From positions 434,001 through 498,000 of the forward strand of contig DATLIY010000009.1 in assembly GCA_035539175.1 (NCBI GenBank): a DNA stretch of 64,000 bases, written 5' to 3'. The stretch is from Acidisarcina sp. (GTDB taxonomy: Bacteria > Acidobacteriota > Terriglobia > Terriglobales > Acidobacteriaceae). Positions 17,361 to 27,445 of this stretch are shown piece after piece. The first letter of the stretch is position 1, and each line of letters opens with the position of its first letter. Position numbers and translations under genes: made by a program. The notes under the pieces were generated by a model. It searched no databases and was not told the DNA's origin. It saw only the letters and a program-made list of their open reading frames with translations.

Positions 17361-18425
17361 TTAGCGCCGAACAGCCCAGGCCAAGCCATCGGGCTGTGGC
17401 CCTGCGTCGATCTTTCCTGTGACTTCGAGGCTCTTCAGATCAACGACCACCACATAGTCATCGGGTGTACATGCAACGAAGGCGCGCGCGCCATCTGGTT
17501 GCATAAGGATTCCGGCCGCTCCGTGCCCAATCTTCAAACGCTTCACAGTCTGCCGGCTGGCCGTATCGAGAATGATCAGATCGCTCCCACGCAGCGTCGA
17601 GAGGAATGCCAGCCTGCCGTCTGGTGTGAACTTGAGGCGATTCGCTCCCACCGCATTCGCAGACAGTGTCTGTATCACTCGCTTCGTAGCGATATCGACG
17701 ATAGAGATGGTTCCGTCCAGCGCGTTCCCAACCCATAGCTCTTTGCCATCCGGAGAAACATCGAATCCCTCAGCGCCGTTGCCCACCTTCACCACCGTCT
17801 CATCCCAATCGTCTCTCGGTGGCCCCATTGGCCGTGCAGGCCCCGGCCCATTTGCTGGAGACATCCCCGGTCCCGCCGCGCGCGTGATCTTTTCGATAAA
17901 GCTCACCGTGCCCGAGCTCACGTTCGTCGTGATGATTCGCTTCCTGTCGTCGGCGACGTAGATCATGTGGGTCCGGTTCTGCCCCGTCCCCAGAATCCAA
18001 TCCACCTTTCCCGTCGCAGGACTGTAGCTGCCGATTACCTTGGCCGCTTCTGCTGTGAACCAGGTCTTTCCGCCCACAAACGCCAAGCCATGAGGACCGC
18101 CAAGGAGACCGAGATCAATAGATGGGAGCGCCCTTTGTCTCACCAGATCCACCACCGCAAGCGTGTGCAGGGCTCCTCCGCCATAGTTGGAGATATATGC
18201 GGTCTTCCCGTCGGTAGATGCAACCACTTCGTGCGGATCGTCGCCTACCGAAACTCGCGTAAGCACCTTCAGATTCGCAGGATCGACGATGGAGACGGTC
18301 CGGTCCTTCTTTGACAGGACGAGCAGAGCGTCTTTGGGTGTGCTCTGTGCATGGAGGACGCTGCCTGCGAACAAAGCTGCGGCAAGCACCAGCGCTCTCG
18401 GCTTCAGGCCCGTGCAGCAAACCAT
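17361..18425 (-). CDS. Exported YncE-like YVTN beta-propeller protein
   Basis: A 354-residue protein with a signal peptide ending near LHAQS and repeated blades such as VSVGDDPHEVVASTDGKTAY, GAEGFDVSPDGKELWVGN and PDGLAWAV. These match the YVTN/YncE seven-bladed propeller family, whose members are periplasmic or surface proteins. The true ligand is unknown; some bind DNA or act as scaffolds. There are no heme, quinone or nucleophile motifs. A linker near residues 180-205 is rich in Pro and Gly. It is a monocistronic gene on the minus strand. Confidence 0.82.
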   Translation of the reverse strand: MVCCTGLKPRALVLAAALFAGSVLHAQSTPKDALLVLSKKDRTVSIVDPANLKVLTRVSVGDDPHEVVASTDGKTAYISNYGGGALHTLAVVDLVRQRALPSIDLGLLGGPHGLAFVGGKTWFTAEAAKVIGSYSPATGKVDWILGTGQNRTHMIYVADDRKRIITTNVSSGTVSFIEKITRAAGPGMSPANGPGPARPMGPPRDDWDETVVKVGNGAEGFDVSPDGKELWVGNALDGTISIVDIATKRVIQTLSANAVGANRLKFTPDGRLAFLSTLRGSDLIILDTASRQTVKRLKIGHGAAGILMQPDGARAFVACTPDDYVVVVDLKSLEVTGKIDAGPQPDGLAWAVRR

Positions 18426-18497
18426 AAGAAGTACCTCCTCACAGCAGCGCTGTAAAACAGGAAGAAGGAACCATTCACGCCGAAACTACAGCCACAA

Positions 18498-20162
18498 TCA
18501 GGCGAGCGCGTTGTTCACAATCTGCTGCGCCTCATGCACGATCGTGTTCAGATGGGCCGCGTCCTTAAAGCTCTCCGCATAGATCTTGTAGATGTCTTCG
18601 GTGCCCGAAGGCCGAGCGGCAAACCAGCCACTCTCCGAGACTACTTTCAAGCCGCCGATTGGAGCATCATTCCCCGGCGCGCGTGTCAGCTTCGCCGTAA
18701 TGGGCTCGCCCGCGAGTTGCGACTCGTTCACCGCATCGGGAGATAGTTTGGACAGCCTGGCCTTCTGTTCCGCATTTGCTGCCGCGTCGATGCGCGTGTA
18801 ATACGGCATGCCAAACTCCGCCACCAAGGCAGAGAAATGTTCGCCCGGATCCTTGCCCGTTGTCGCGGTAATCTCGGCTGAGAGAAGCGCCAGGATGATG
18901 CCGTCCTTGTCGGTCGTCCACACCGTACCATCCCGCCGCAGGAAGCTGGCGCCAGCACTCTCTTCGCCGCCAAAGCAATACGATCCGTCAAAGAGTCCCG
19001 GCGCGAACCATTTAAAGCCCACCGGAGTCTCCGACAAACGGCGCGCAAGTTTGTGAACAACGCGATCGATCATGCTGCTGCTGACCAGGGTCTTGCCAAC
19101 AAATGCATCGGCCGGCCACTGCGAACGATGCGTCAGCAAATATTGGATGGCAACGGCCAGATAGTGATTGGGATTCATCAACCCCGAGGACGGAGTGACG
19201 ACTCCGTGCCGGTCTGCGTCCGGGTCATTGGCGAAGGCCACCTGGTACTGGTCCTTCAGCCCGACGAGACCGGCCATCGCATAGGGACTGGAACAATCCA
19301 TACGAATCTTGCCATCGTGATCGACCGTCATGAAGGAAAATGTCGGATCGATCACCGGGTTGACCACCTTGATCGCCAATCCGTAGACCGAGTTGATCGG
19401 CTCCCAATACGGCTCGGCTGCGCCGCCCAGCGGATCCACTCCCAGCTTCAGCCCGGCGGCGCGGATCGCATCCATGTCGATGACGTTCTTCAGGTCCTGG
19501 ACATACGGCATGACAAAGTCTTCCTGATGCGTCGTCGCCGCCTTGATCGCGGTGGAATAGGGCACGCGCTTCACGTCCACGTTCTTCGCGCGCAGCAGTT
19601 CGTTCGCGCGATCCTCAACCCATTTGGTTACGTCGGTGTCGGCCGGGCCACCATTGGTAGGGTTGTATTTGAAGCCACCATCCTCGGGCGGATTGTGCGA
19701 CGGCGTGATGACAATACCATCCGCAAGATGCTTGTCGCGCCTGCGATTGTAGACAAGAATGGCGTGGGAAATCACCGGCGTTGGAGTCACACCATCGTTC
19801 TGCTGAATCACCGTCTCGACTTGATTGGCCGCGAGAACTTCGAGCGCCGTGCGCTGCGCCGGAGCAGAGAGGGCATGCGTATCCTTGCCCATATAGAGCG
19901 GGCCATCGGTTCCCTGCTTTCGCCGGTAGTCGCAAATCGCCTGCGTAATCGCGAGGATATGCGCCTCAGTAAATGTGCCGCGTAACGGAGAGCCGCGGTG
20001 GCCGCTGGTTCCAAAGCTCACCATCTGCGCCGGATTGCCAAGGTCTGGCTGATGCTCCAGGTATTCCCGTTCCAGTTGCGCTACATCGATCAACATTGAC
20101 TTGGGAGCAGGTTTTCCTGCTAAGGGAGAGATACCAGGCTGTGTCTTTGCGTCAGTCGCCAT
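18498..20162 (-). CDS. pgm: Phosphoglucomutase (alpha-D-glucose phosphate-specific)
   Basis: A 554-residue alpha-phosphohexomutase interconverting glucose-1-phosphate and glucose-6-phosphate. It has the family sequence [15 protein letters not shown] near the N-terminus, the active phosphoserine loop [13 protein letters not shown], a metal-binding DPDADRHGV loop and a sugar-binding GGEESAGAS loop. A C-terminal phosphate-binding [10 protein letters not shown] segment completes the set. ATG at 20162 follows GAGGAG; a longer frame starts at 20189. It links glycogen phosphorylase product (glucose-1-phosphate) to the zwf, pgl and gnd genes upstream on the same strand. Confidence 0.95.
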   Translation of the reverse strand: MATDAKTQPGISPLAGKPAPKSMLIDVAQLEREYLEHQPDLGNPAQMVSFGTSGHRGSPLRGTFTEAHILAITQAICDYRRKQGTDGPLYMGKDTHALSAPAQRTALEVLAANQVETVIQQNDGVTPTPVISHAILVYNRRRDKHLADGIVITPSHNPPEDGGFKYNPTNGGPADTDVTKWVEDRANELLRAKNVDVKRVPYSTAIKAATTHQEDFVMPYVQDLKNVIDMDAIRAAGLKLGVDPLGGAAEPYWEPINSVYGLAIKVVNPVIDPTFSFMTVDHDGKIRMDCSSPYAMAGLVGLKDQYQVAFANDPDADRHGVVTPSSGLMNPNHYLAVAIQYLLTHRSQWPADAFVGKTLVSSSMIDRVVHKLARRLSETPVGFKWFAPGLFDGSYCFGGEESAGASFLRRDGTVWTTDKDGIILALLSAEITATTGKDPGEHFSALVAEFGMPYYTRIDAAANAEQKARLSKLSPDAVNESQLAGEPITAKLTRAPGNDAPIGGLKVVSESGWFAARPSGTEDIYKIYAESFKDAAHLNTIVHEAQQIVNNALA

Positions 20163-20284
20163 TCCATGCTCCTCGATGCGTGCAGGCAAAATAGCTGGGG
20201 GGCCGGCACTATGCCATACGGAGAGATGCCATTGCAGACATCCCGGTTTTGTCCCCTTCGATCAATGGGCGAAAGTCGATTGTA

Positions 20285-20881
20285 TCAAGCGCTCAAGTGC
20301 CGCGTGTCATTCCACAATTGCACTACAGGATGATCGAGATCGCGCTCATAAGTTAGAGTGCTTACGCTTGCCGTGTTCAGCAAAAAATATCTGCCGCCAG
20401 CGGGTTCAAGCCCCAGCCAGCGGGCAACAAACACGCGCAGAAAATGCCCACTGGAAAACACCAGAACATTTCCCTCGATGGCACGGACGCGCGCCAGAAC
20501 TCGATCCGCCCGGGCGCCTACCTCTGCGGGCGATTCCCCTCCGGGACAACCGTCCCGAAAGATCTCCCAGCCAGGCCGCTTTGCTTGAATCTCAACGCTG
20601 CGCAGACCCTCGTACTCCCCATAATTCCATTCCACCAGGTCGGGATCTACGTATGCGACGTCACCAAATCCGGCAAGCTTACAGGTGGTGGATGCCCGTT
20701 GCAAAGGACTCGTGAATACGCGCGCAAAGGAAAGTTCGTGCAACCGCGGTCCCAGGCTCACGGCTTCTCGCTGCCCCTGTTCCGTCAATGGCAAATCAGT
20801 AAGTCCTGTATGTTGGCCGGACAGACTCCAGGCCGTTTGCCCGTGTCTGGCAAGGCAAACCATCGGAAGTTCTACGCTCAC
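20285..20881 (-). CDS. Histidine phosphatase superfamily protein
   Basis: A 198-residue phosphoglycerate mutase-like protein with the catalytic R-H-G motif (LARHGQTAW) near the N-terminus, the phosphate-pocket Arg in TSPLQRA, the general acid Glu region (EWNYGEYEGL) and the second catalytic His (SSGHFLRV). Its small size suggests a phosphatase acting on a sugar phosphate or a similar small molecule. The frame runs to 20935; GTG at 20881 is chosen because AGGAG sits seven bases before it. Position in the pentose-phosphate cluster hints at a sugar-phosphate substrate. Confidence 0.85.
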   Translation of the reverse strand: MSVELPMVCLARHGQTAWSLSGQHTGLTDLPLTEQGQREAVSLGPRLHELSFARVFTSPLQRASTTCKLAGFGDVAYVDPDLVEWNYGEYEGLRSVEIQAKRPGWEIFRDGCPGGESPAEVGARADRVLARVRAIEGNVLVFSSGHFLRVFVARWLGLEPAGGRYFLLNTASVSTLTYERDLDHPVVQLWNDTRHLSA

Positions 20882-20964
20882 CCGTCGCTCCTGTCGTTCC
20901 GAATCTCCCCTCTCAACACAGACAAGGGGCACCACGACTCATATCCATGAGTGTGTTTCTGCAA

Positions 20965-21675
20965 TCAGCTAACTTTTGCGGTACTATTTGCTTCTCCTGC
21001 TGCCGCTCGATCGGCAAGCACCTCGGCCTGATCCTGATTCACTCTTGCAGCAGGGATTGATTTGTCTCCTGCGAGCAGACGGCGAAACATGGTGGCCTTC
21101 TCACTGCCGGTAACCAGCCACAGGATCTGTCGTGAACGATTGAGGATGGGATAGGTCAGCGTCATGCGGCGCCTGCCCATGTAGGGACCAGTCAAAGCTA
21201 CATCTGCATCGGTCACGCTGAGGGCCGGGTCCCCAGGAACCAGCGAAGCTGTATGTCCATCGGGCCCCAGGCCAAGGTGCGCTATATCGAGGACCGGAGG
21301 CGCGCCAGCAATGCGCTGCAGAACCTGCTCGTATTGGCGTAGTGCGCCTTCGAGGTCTGAGGCTTCTACCGGCATGTCGTAGATCTGGTTTGGAGGAAGC
21401 GGCGCATGATCCAGCAAACTGGCGCGCAGGTGGGTCAGGTTTCGATCCGGATCACCCGCGGGCGCGATACGCTCATCGACCTGAAAGATATGGACGTCGC
21501 TCCAGGGAACCTCTTCTGCCGCAAGCGCGCGCAGCATGATCCACGGAGTTCTACCGCCGCTCACCGCCATAATGAAGCGGCCACGTGCAGCAACTGCAGC
21601 CCGGGCCGCCGCGGCAATGGTTGCCGCTGCGGCCTGAGCTACGGCATCAGCGTCAGGGAAGACTTCAGTCTTCAT
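20965..21675 (-). CDS. pgl: 6-phosphogluconolactonase
   Basis: A 236-residue lactonase hydrolysing 6-phosphogluconolactone, second step of the oxidative pentose-phosphate pathway. Family motifs are FIMAVSGGRTPWIML, the VDERIAPAGDPDRN loop and GLGPDGHTASLVPG with the catalytic His. ATG at 21675 follows GGGAG with an 8-base gap. It lies 50 bases downstream of zwf on the same strand, so the two are very likely co-transcribed. Confidence 0.93.
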   Translation of the reverse strand: MKTEVFPDADAVAQAAAATIAAAARAAVAARGRFIMAVSGGRTPWIMLRALAAEEVPWSDVHIFQVDERIAPAGDPDRNLTHLRASLLDHAPLPPNQIYDMPVEASDLEGALRQYEQVLQRIAGAPPVLDIAHLGLGPDGHTASLVPGDPALSVTDADVALTGPYMGRRRMTLTYPILNRSRQILWLVTGSEKATMFRRLLAGDKSIPAARVNQDQAEVLADRAAAGEANSTAKVS

Positions 21676-21725
21676 GGAAGGCACTCCCATCAACAAAATA
21701 ATGCGTTGCGCCCGTTATCCCAGCC

Positions 21726-23159
21726 TTACTTAGTCGCTGGAATCGAGGGAAATGCGAGTATCGGGGGCTTTCCGCATGGATCTTCGTCGTACATCACAGG
21801 ATCGTGCCATCCGCCCTGAGGAGTCACCCTCCTCTTGGGCGTGTCCTCTGGTCCCCAGGTGCCCGGCTCGTATTCTGTAACCGGGTCCTTCAGATCCAGC
21901 ACCGGATCGACGATGCGCCAAGCCTCTTCCACGTAGTCCTGACGGGCAAAGATTGTAGCGTCGCCCGCCATGGCATCCCCTAGAACCCGCTCATACGCAG
22001 CCACATCCGTAGAGCGAGGCTGACGGGTGAAGACCATCTCCGTCAGAATGCTCTGGTCCGTATTATGAGCCATCACCGTCACGCCCATGGCGATCGTCAT
22101 CTCTGGACTGACGCGAAAACGCAAGTAGTCGTGATGGGGGCCATGCCTCCTGAAGATGGTTGGCGGACGGCGGAAGCGCGCTCGAACCTCGGTGCAGGTA
22201 ATCGGCAGATTCTTACCCGCCCGGATGTAGATTGGCACCCCCATCCAACGCCAGGAATCAGATTCAAGACGGACGGCGGCGTAGGTTTCGATATTCGAAT
22301 TGGGAGCGACGCCTTTTTCATTCCGATAGCCTTTGAACTGGCCGCGAATCACGTCCTCCGGGGCGAGGGGGTGGATCGATTTGAGTACCTTCACCTTCTC
22401 ATCGCGGACGGTCTCGGCGTCTCCGCGCGGAGGCGGCTCCATCATCAGGTTGCACAAAATCTGGAAGAGATGATTCTGGATTACGTCGCGGATGGCGCCC
22501 GTCCTGTCGTAGAACGTGCCGCGCCCCTGCACTCCAAAATCTTCCGCCATGGTGATCTGCAGGCTCTCTACATAATTCCGGTTCCAGCTCGGTTCGACGA
22601 AGGCATTGGCAAAACGAAACACCGTCAGGTTCTGTACCGGAGACTTGCCGAGGAAGTGGTCAATCCGAAAGATTGATGACTCAGGGAAGGCGGCGAGCAA
22701 AATCCGGTTGAGCTTTTGTGCTGAGGCCAGGTCATGACCGAAAGGCTTTTCTACAATGACGCGACCGTTCCGCGAGCAGCCCAGGTGTGTCAACCGCCCG
22801 ATCACTTCCTCAAAAAGCACAGGAGGAATTGCCAGGTAGTGCGCAGGACACTTTGCGCTGCCGAGTGCGGTGCACACATCCTCGAAGGTTTTTCCATCGG
22901 TATAATCGCCATCGACATAACGGAGCAACGAGGAGAGTTTTTGCCAAGCCTCCCGATCCACACCGCCGTGCTTTTCCAGGCTATCCAGGGCACGAGCCTT
23001 AAGTTGGTCAAGGTTCCAGCCGGCCTTGGCTACACCAATGACGGGGACGTCAAGATGGCCGCGTTTTACCATGGCTTGCAGCGCGGGAAAGATCTGCTTG
23101 TAGGCAAGATCTCCAGTCGCTCCGTAAAAGACGAGGGCATCGGATTGCGTATTACTCAT
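21726..23159 (-). CDS. zwf: Glucose-6-phosphate 1-dehydrogenase
   Basis: A 477-residue enzyme oxidising glucose-6-phosphate with NAD(P)+. It has the Rossmann loop [11 protein letters not shown] in place of the usual GASGDLA and the catalytic RIDHFLGK box with active His. An EKPFGHD segment and a [11 protein letters not shown] stretch in the substrate domain are also present. ATG at 23159 has GGAG six bases upstream; a longer frame starts at 23201. It lies between gnd and pgl on the minus strand. Confidence 0.95.
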   Translation of the reverse strand: MSNTQSDALVFYGATGDLAYKQIFPALQAMVKRGHLDVPVIGVAKAGWNLDQLKARALDSLEKHGGVDREAWQKLSSLLRYVDGDYTDGKTFEDVCTALGSAKCPAHYLAIPPVLFEEVIGRLTHLGCSRNGRVIVEKPFGHDLASAQKLNRILLAAFPESSIFRIDHFLGKSPVQNLTVFRFANAFVEPSWNRNYVESLQITMAEDFGVQGRGTFYDRTGAIRDVIQNHLFQILCNLMMEPPPRGDAETVRDEKVKVLKSIHPLAPEDVIRGQFKGYRNEKGVAPNSNIETYAAVRLESDSWRWMGVPIYIRAGKNLPITCTEVRARFRRPPTIFRRHGPHHDYLRFRVSPEMTIAMGVTVMAHNTDQSILTEMVFTRQPRSTDVAAYERVLGDAMAGDATIFARQDYVEEAWRIVDPVLDLKDPVTEYEPGTWGPEDTPKRRVTPQGGWHDPVMYDEDPCGKPPILAFPSIPATK

Positions 23160-23266
23160 GACAGTCTCCATGGCGTGTGGGGTTGATTGAGGCTTCTGCA
23201 CCCTGAGACGGAGATCCGGTTAACCCCTCTGAATCCGGAACCCGCGATTTGGCCTTCTGCGTAAAC

Positions 23267-23313
23267 GGCTGGTGCCCTATTCTCGCAAGCACGCGATTCA
23301 TGGGGCACCAGCC
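23267..23313. repeat. 11-base inverted repeat between gnd and zwf
   Basis: GGCTGGTGCCC (23267-23277) and GGGCACCAGCC (23303-23313) are exact reverse complements with a 25-base loop, beginning five bases after the gnd stop. No T-run follows on the minus strand, so this may be an mRNA-stability or partial termination hairpin between gnd and zwf. Confidence 0.5.
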
Positions 23314-23317
23314 AGGA

Positions 23318-24340
23318 TTATTTCTGGGCGGGTTTCTCAAGATGTCCGCCGAATGCGAAACGCATCGCAGAGACGACCTTATTTGAGAATTCCGCCTCAC
23401 CACGCGAGGCGAATCGCGTCTGTACCGCCGAGGTGAGAACAGGAGCGGGGACAGCCTCATCGATAGCGGCCTTGATCGTCCAGCGGCCTTCACCGGAATC
23501 GGAGACCCTGCCGCCAAACTTCGCAAGCTGTGGGTCCGCAGCCAGCGCTGATGCGGTGAGGTCAAGGAGCCAGGAGGAGATGACGCTGCCGCGCCGCCAA
23601 ACCTCGGTGACATCGGTGAGGTTGAACTCGTACTGGTAGTGTTCTGGATCGCGCAGTGGAGTTGTCTCCGCATCGACCTCGTGTGTCTGCTTGCCTACAT
23701 TGGCCGCGCGCAGAATGCCCAATCCCTCGGCATAGGCTGCCATGATGCCGTACTCGATGCCGTTGTGCACCATTTTGACGAAGTGTCCGCCGCCGCTCTC
23801 ACCGCAGTGCAGGTATCCCTCTTCGGAGGTCCCGCCGAGTTTCTCGCGTCCGGGGGTGCGCGGAACATCTCCCACGCCTGGGGCGATGGACTTGAAGATC
23901 GGGTCCAGATGCTGAACAGCCTTGGTGGGGCCGCCGATCATCATGCAGTAGCCACGTTCGAGTCCCCACACTCCGCCGCTGGTTCCTACATCCACGTACT
24001 GTATGCCTTTGGCGGACAGTTCCTTGGCTCGACGGATATCGTCGATGTAGTAAGAGTTTCCGCCGTCGATCAGGATATCGCCGGATTCAAGATGAGGAGC
24101 GATCTCTGCGATTGTCTGGTCGACGACTGCCGCGGGAATCATGAGCCAGATAGCGCGCGGCTGCTGCAGCTTGCTGACGAGATCCTTAAAGGAGGAAGTT
24201 GCGATGACCCCCTTCTCCTTCGCCAGTTCGGCCACCGCCTTGGGCGACATATCGTACACGGGACATTCATGACCTTCCGCGACGAGACGCCTCACCATGT
24301 TGGCACCCATTCTTCCCAAACCTACCATTCCCAATTGCAT
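23318..24340 (-). CDS. gnd: 6-phosphogluconate dehydrogenase (decarboxylating), short form
   Basis: A 340-residue enzyme producing ribulose-5-phosphate. Motifs are the N-terminal dinucleotide fold GMVGLGRMGANMVRRL, the IDGGNS substrate segment, VGTSGGVWGLERG and the catalytic Lys/His region GGGHFVKMVHNGIEYG. At 340 residues it belongs to the short class, which is often NAD-preferring, rather than the 470-residue NADP enzyme. The Val-Tyr-Asp after the fold's second strand also fits NAD use, though this is only a hint. ATG follows GAGGAG. Confidence 0.93.
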   Translation of the reverse strand: MQLGMVGLGRMGANMVRRLVAEGHECPVYDMSPKAVAELAKEKGVIATSSFKDLVSKLQQPRAIWLMIPAAVVDQTIAEIAPHLESGDILIDGGNSYYIDDIRRAKELSAKGIQYVDVGTSGGVWGLERGYCMMIGGPTKAVQHLDPIFKSIAPGVGDVPRTPGREKLGGTSEEGYLHCGESGGGHFVKMVHNGIEYGIMAAYAEGLGILRAANVGKQTHEVDAETTPLRDPEHYQYEFNLTDVTEVWRRGSVISSWLLDLTASALAADPQLAKFGGRVSDSGEGRWTIKAAIDEAVPAPVLTSAVQTRFASRGEAEFSNKVVSAMRFAFGGHLEKPAQK

Positions 24341-24391
24341 GAATCGCTCCTCTGTTTAGAATTCCGTTACTAAAATGCCTGGTCCGTACCG

Positions 24392-26023
<1,632 letters not shown>

Positions 26024-26122
26024 CTTGATGCTCCTTTGGTCCTTCAATCTTCATTATTTCGACGGTACCATTTGCGCAGCAGTAGGGAAAAGCGGGGCGA
26101 AGCAACGCCGGCGGCGGTATCT

Positions 26123-26156
26123 GCCGTAGATTCCGCTTATTAGCGGAATCTACGGC
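26123..26156. repeat. 15-base perfect hairpin between tal and pgi
   Basis: GCCGTAGATTCCGCT (26123-26137), loop TATT, AGCGGAATCTACGGC (26142-26156). There is no T-run on either side. It lies about 20 bases after the tal stop, so it could slow or partly stop transcription into pgi or protect the tal message. It may also be a dispersed palindrome. Confidence 0.55.
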
Positions 26157-26177
26157 CCAATGCGAATGAATAGAGTT

Positions 26178-27266
26178 TCAAACAGTCTTCTGAAGGAGAG
26201 CGCTCTTGGATTCAACGACCGCCTTCAATTCTTTCCATGAATCGACGAATTGCTTGGCTCCATCGTTCTGAAGCCGGGCGGCAAGTTCCTGGAGATCCAC
26301 GCCAGCCTTGGTGAACTGATCGAGCACCTTCTGGAAGTCTCCGCCATCGGGCGGCATGACATCGCCGACTTCCCCGTGATCCCCAAAAGCCTTCAGGGTA
26401 TTTTCCGGCATGGTATCGATGGTGTCGGGTGCTGCCAGCGCCTTGACGTAGAGAATGTCGGAGGCCTTGGGGTCTTTGGTGCCGGTGCTGGCCCAGAGCA
26501 GGCGCTGTGGGTTGTAGCCAGCGGCGATAATCTTCTGCCAGCGCGGTGACTTCAGCAGTTCGCGATACGCCTTATAGATGGGCTGCGCGATTGCGATACC
26601 AAGCCGATTGGTAAGCTCCGGCGGAACCTTGCCCGCAACGGCTACATCCCAGCGGCTGATGAAGACCGAGGCTACGGACGTGACATTATCAGCGGGGAGA
26701 CCGGCTGCGATGCGCCGTTCGATGCCCTTAAGGTACGCTTCTGCAGCAGCAAGGTATTGATCACGGGAGAAGAGCAGCGTGACATTGATGGAAATGCCAG
26801 CAAAAATCGCCTCTTCGATCGCCGGAAGGCCTTGTGGCGTGCCCGGAATCTTGATGAAAAGGTTGGGGCGGTTGCCACGATTGTGCAGATCCTTAGCGGC
26901 AGCAAGGGTCTTTGCCGCGTCAAAAGCAAGCAAAGGGGAGACTTCCAGGGAAACCCAGCCGTCGACGCCACGAGTCTGGTCATAGACTGGGCGGAAGAGG
27001 TCTGCTGCGCGGCGGATGTCTTCGAGGGCGAAATCGAAGAATACATTCTCTCCGGTTACACCTTTGCTCAGGCTGCTGGCAATGCTGGCATCGTAGGAGG
27101 TGCTGCTCTTGACCGCGTGGTAGAAGATGGTGGGATTCGAGGTGAGCCCAGTTACGGACAGCTCGTCGATATAGCGCTTGAGGGTGCCGCTATCGAGCAG
27201 GTCACGCGTAATGTTGTCCAGCCACAGGCTCTGGCCAAGATTGTGAAGGGATTGGGTAGCTTTCAT
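26178..27266 (-). CDS. tal: Transaldolase
   Basis: A 362-residue transaldolase of the longer actinobacterial/plant-like class (the E. coli enzyme is about 317). It has the N-terminal GQSLWLDNITRDLLDSG, GLTSNPTIF, the Schiff-base Lys in LFIKIPGT, INVTLLFS and ASVFISRWD. It moves dihydroxyacetone units between sugar phosphates in the non-oxidative pentose-phosphate pathway. ATG has AGGAG five bases before it. It is the first gene of the minus-strand sugar cluster and divergent from glycogen phosphorylase. Confidence 0.95.
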   Translation of the reverse strand: MKATQSLHNLGQSLWLDNITRDLLDSGTLKRYIDELSVTGLTSNPTIFYHAVKSSTSYDASIASSLSKGVTGENVFFDFALEDIRRAADLFRPVYDQTRGVDGWVSLEVSPLLAFDAAKTLAAAKDLHNRGNRPNLFIKIPGTPQGLPAIEEAIFAGISINVTLLFSRDQYLAAAEAYLKGIERRIAAGLPADNVTSVASVFISRWDVAVAGKVPPELTNRLGIAIAQPIYKAYRELLKSPRWQKIIAAGYNPQRLLWASTGTKDPKASDILYVKALAAPDTIDTMPENTLKAFGDHGEVGDVMPPDGGDFQKVLDQFTKAGVDLQELAARLQNDGAKQFVDSWKELKAVVESKSALLQKTV

Positions 27267-27445
27267 ATTTTCTCCTGACGTGTGGGCCGCAAAACGTGGC
27301 AGCCGTTAACAATGCAATAAGAGCAGGACTTCAACCGTTTGTGAGAAGTGGAAGTTAGCGTTAAAGTCGTCCAATCGATAGATGATAAAAACCGTGGTAT
27401 CGGTGCATTGAAGTCTCAGGAATCTTTTTTTACCGGGGAGTAACA

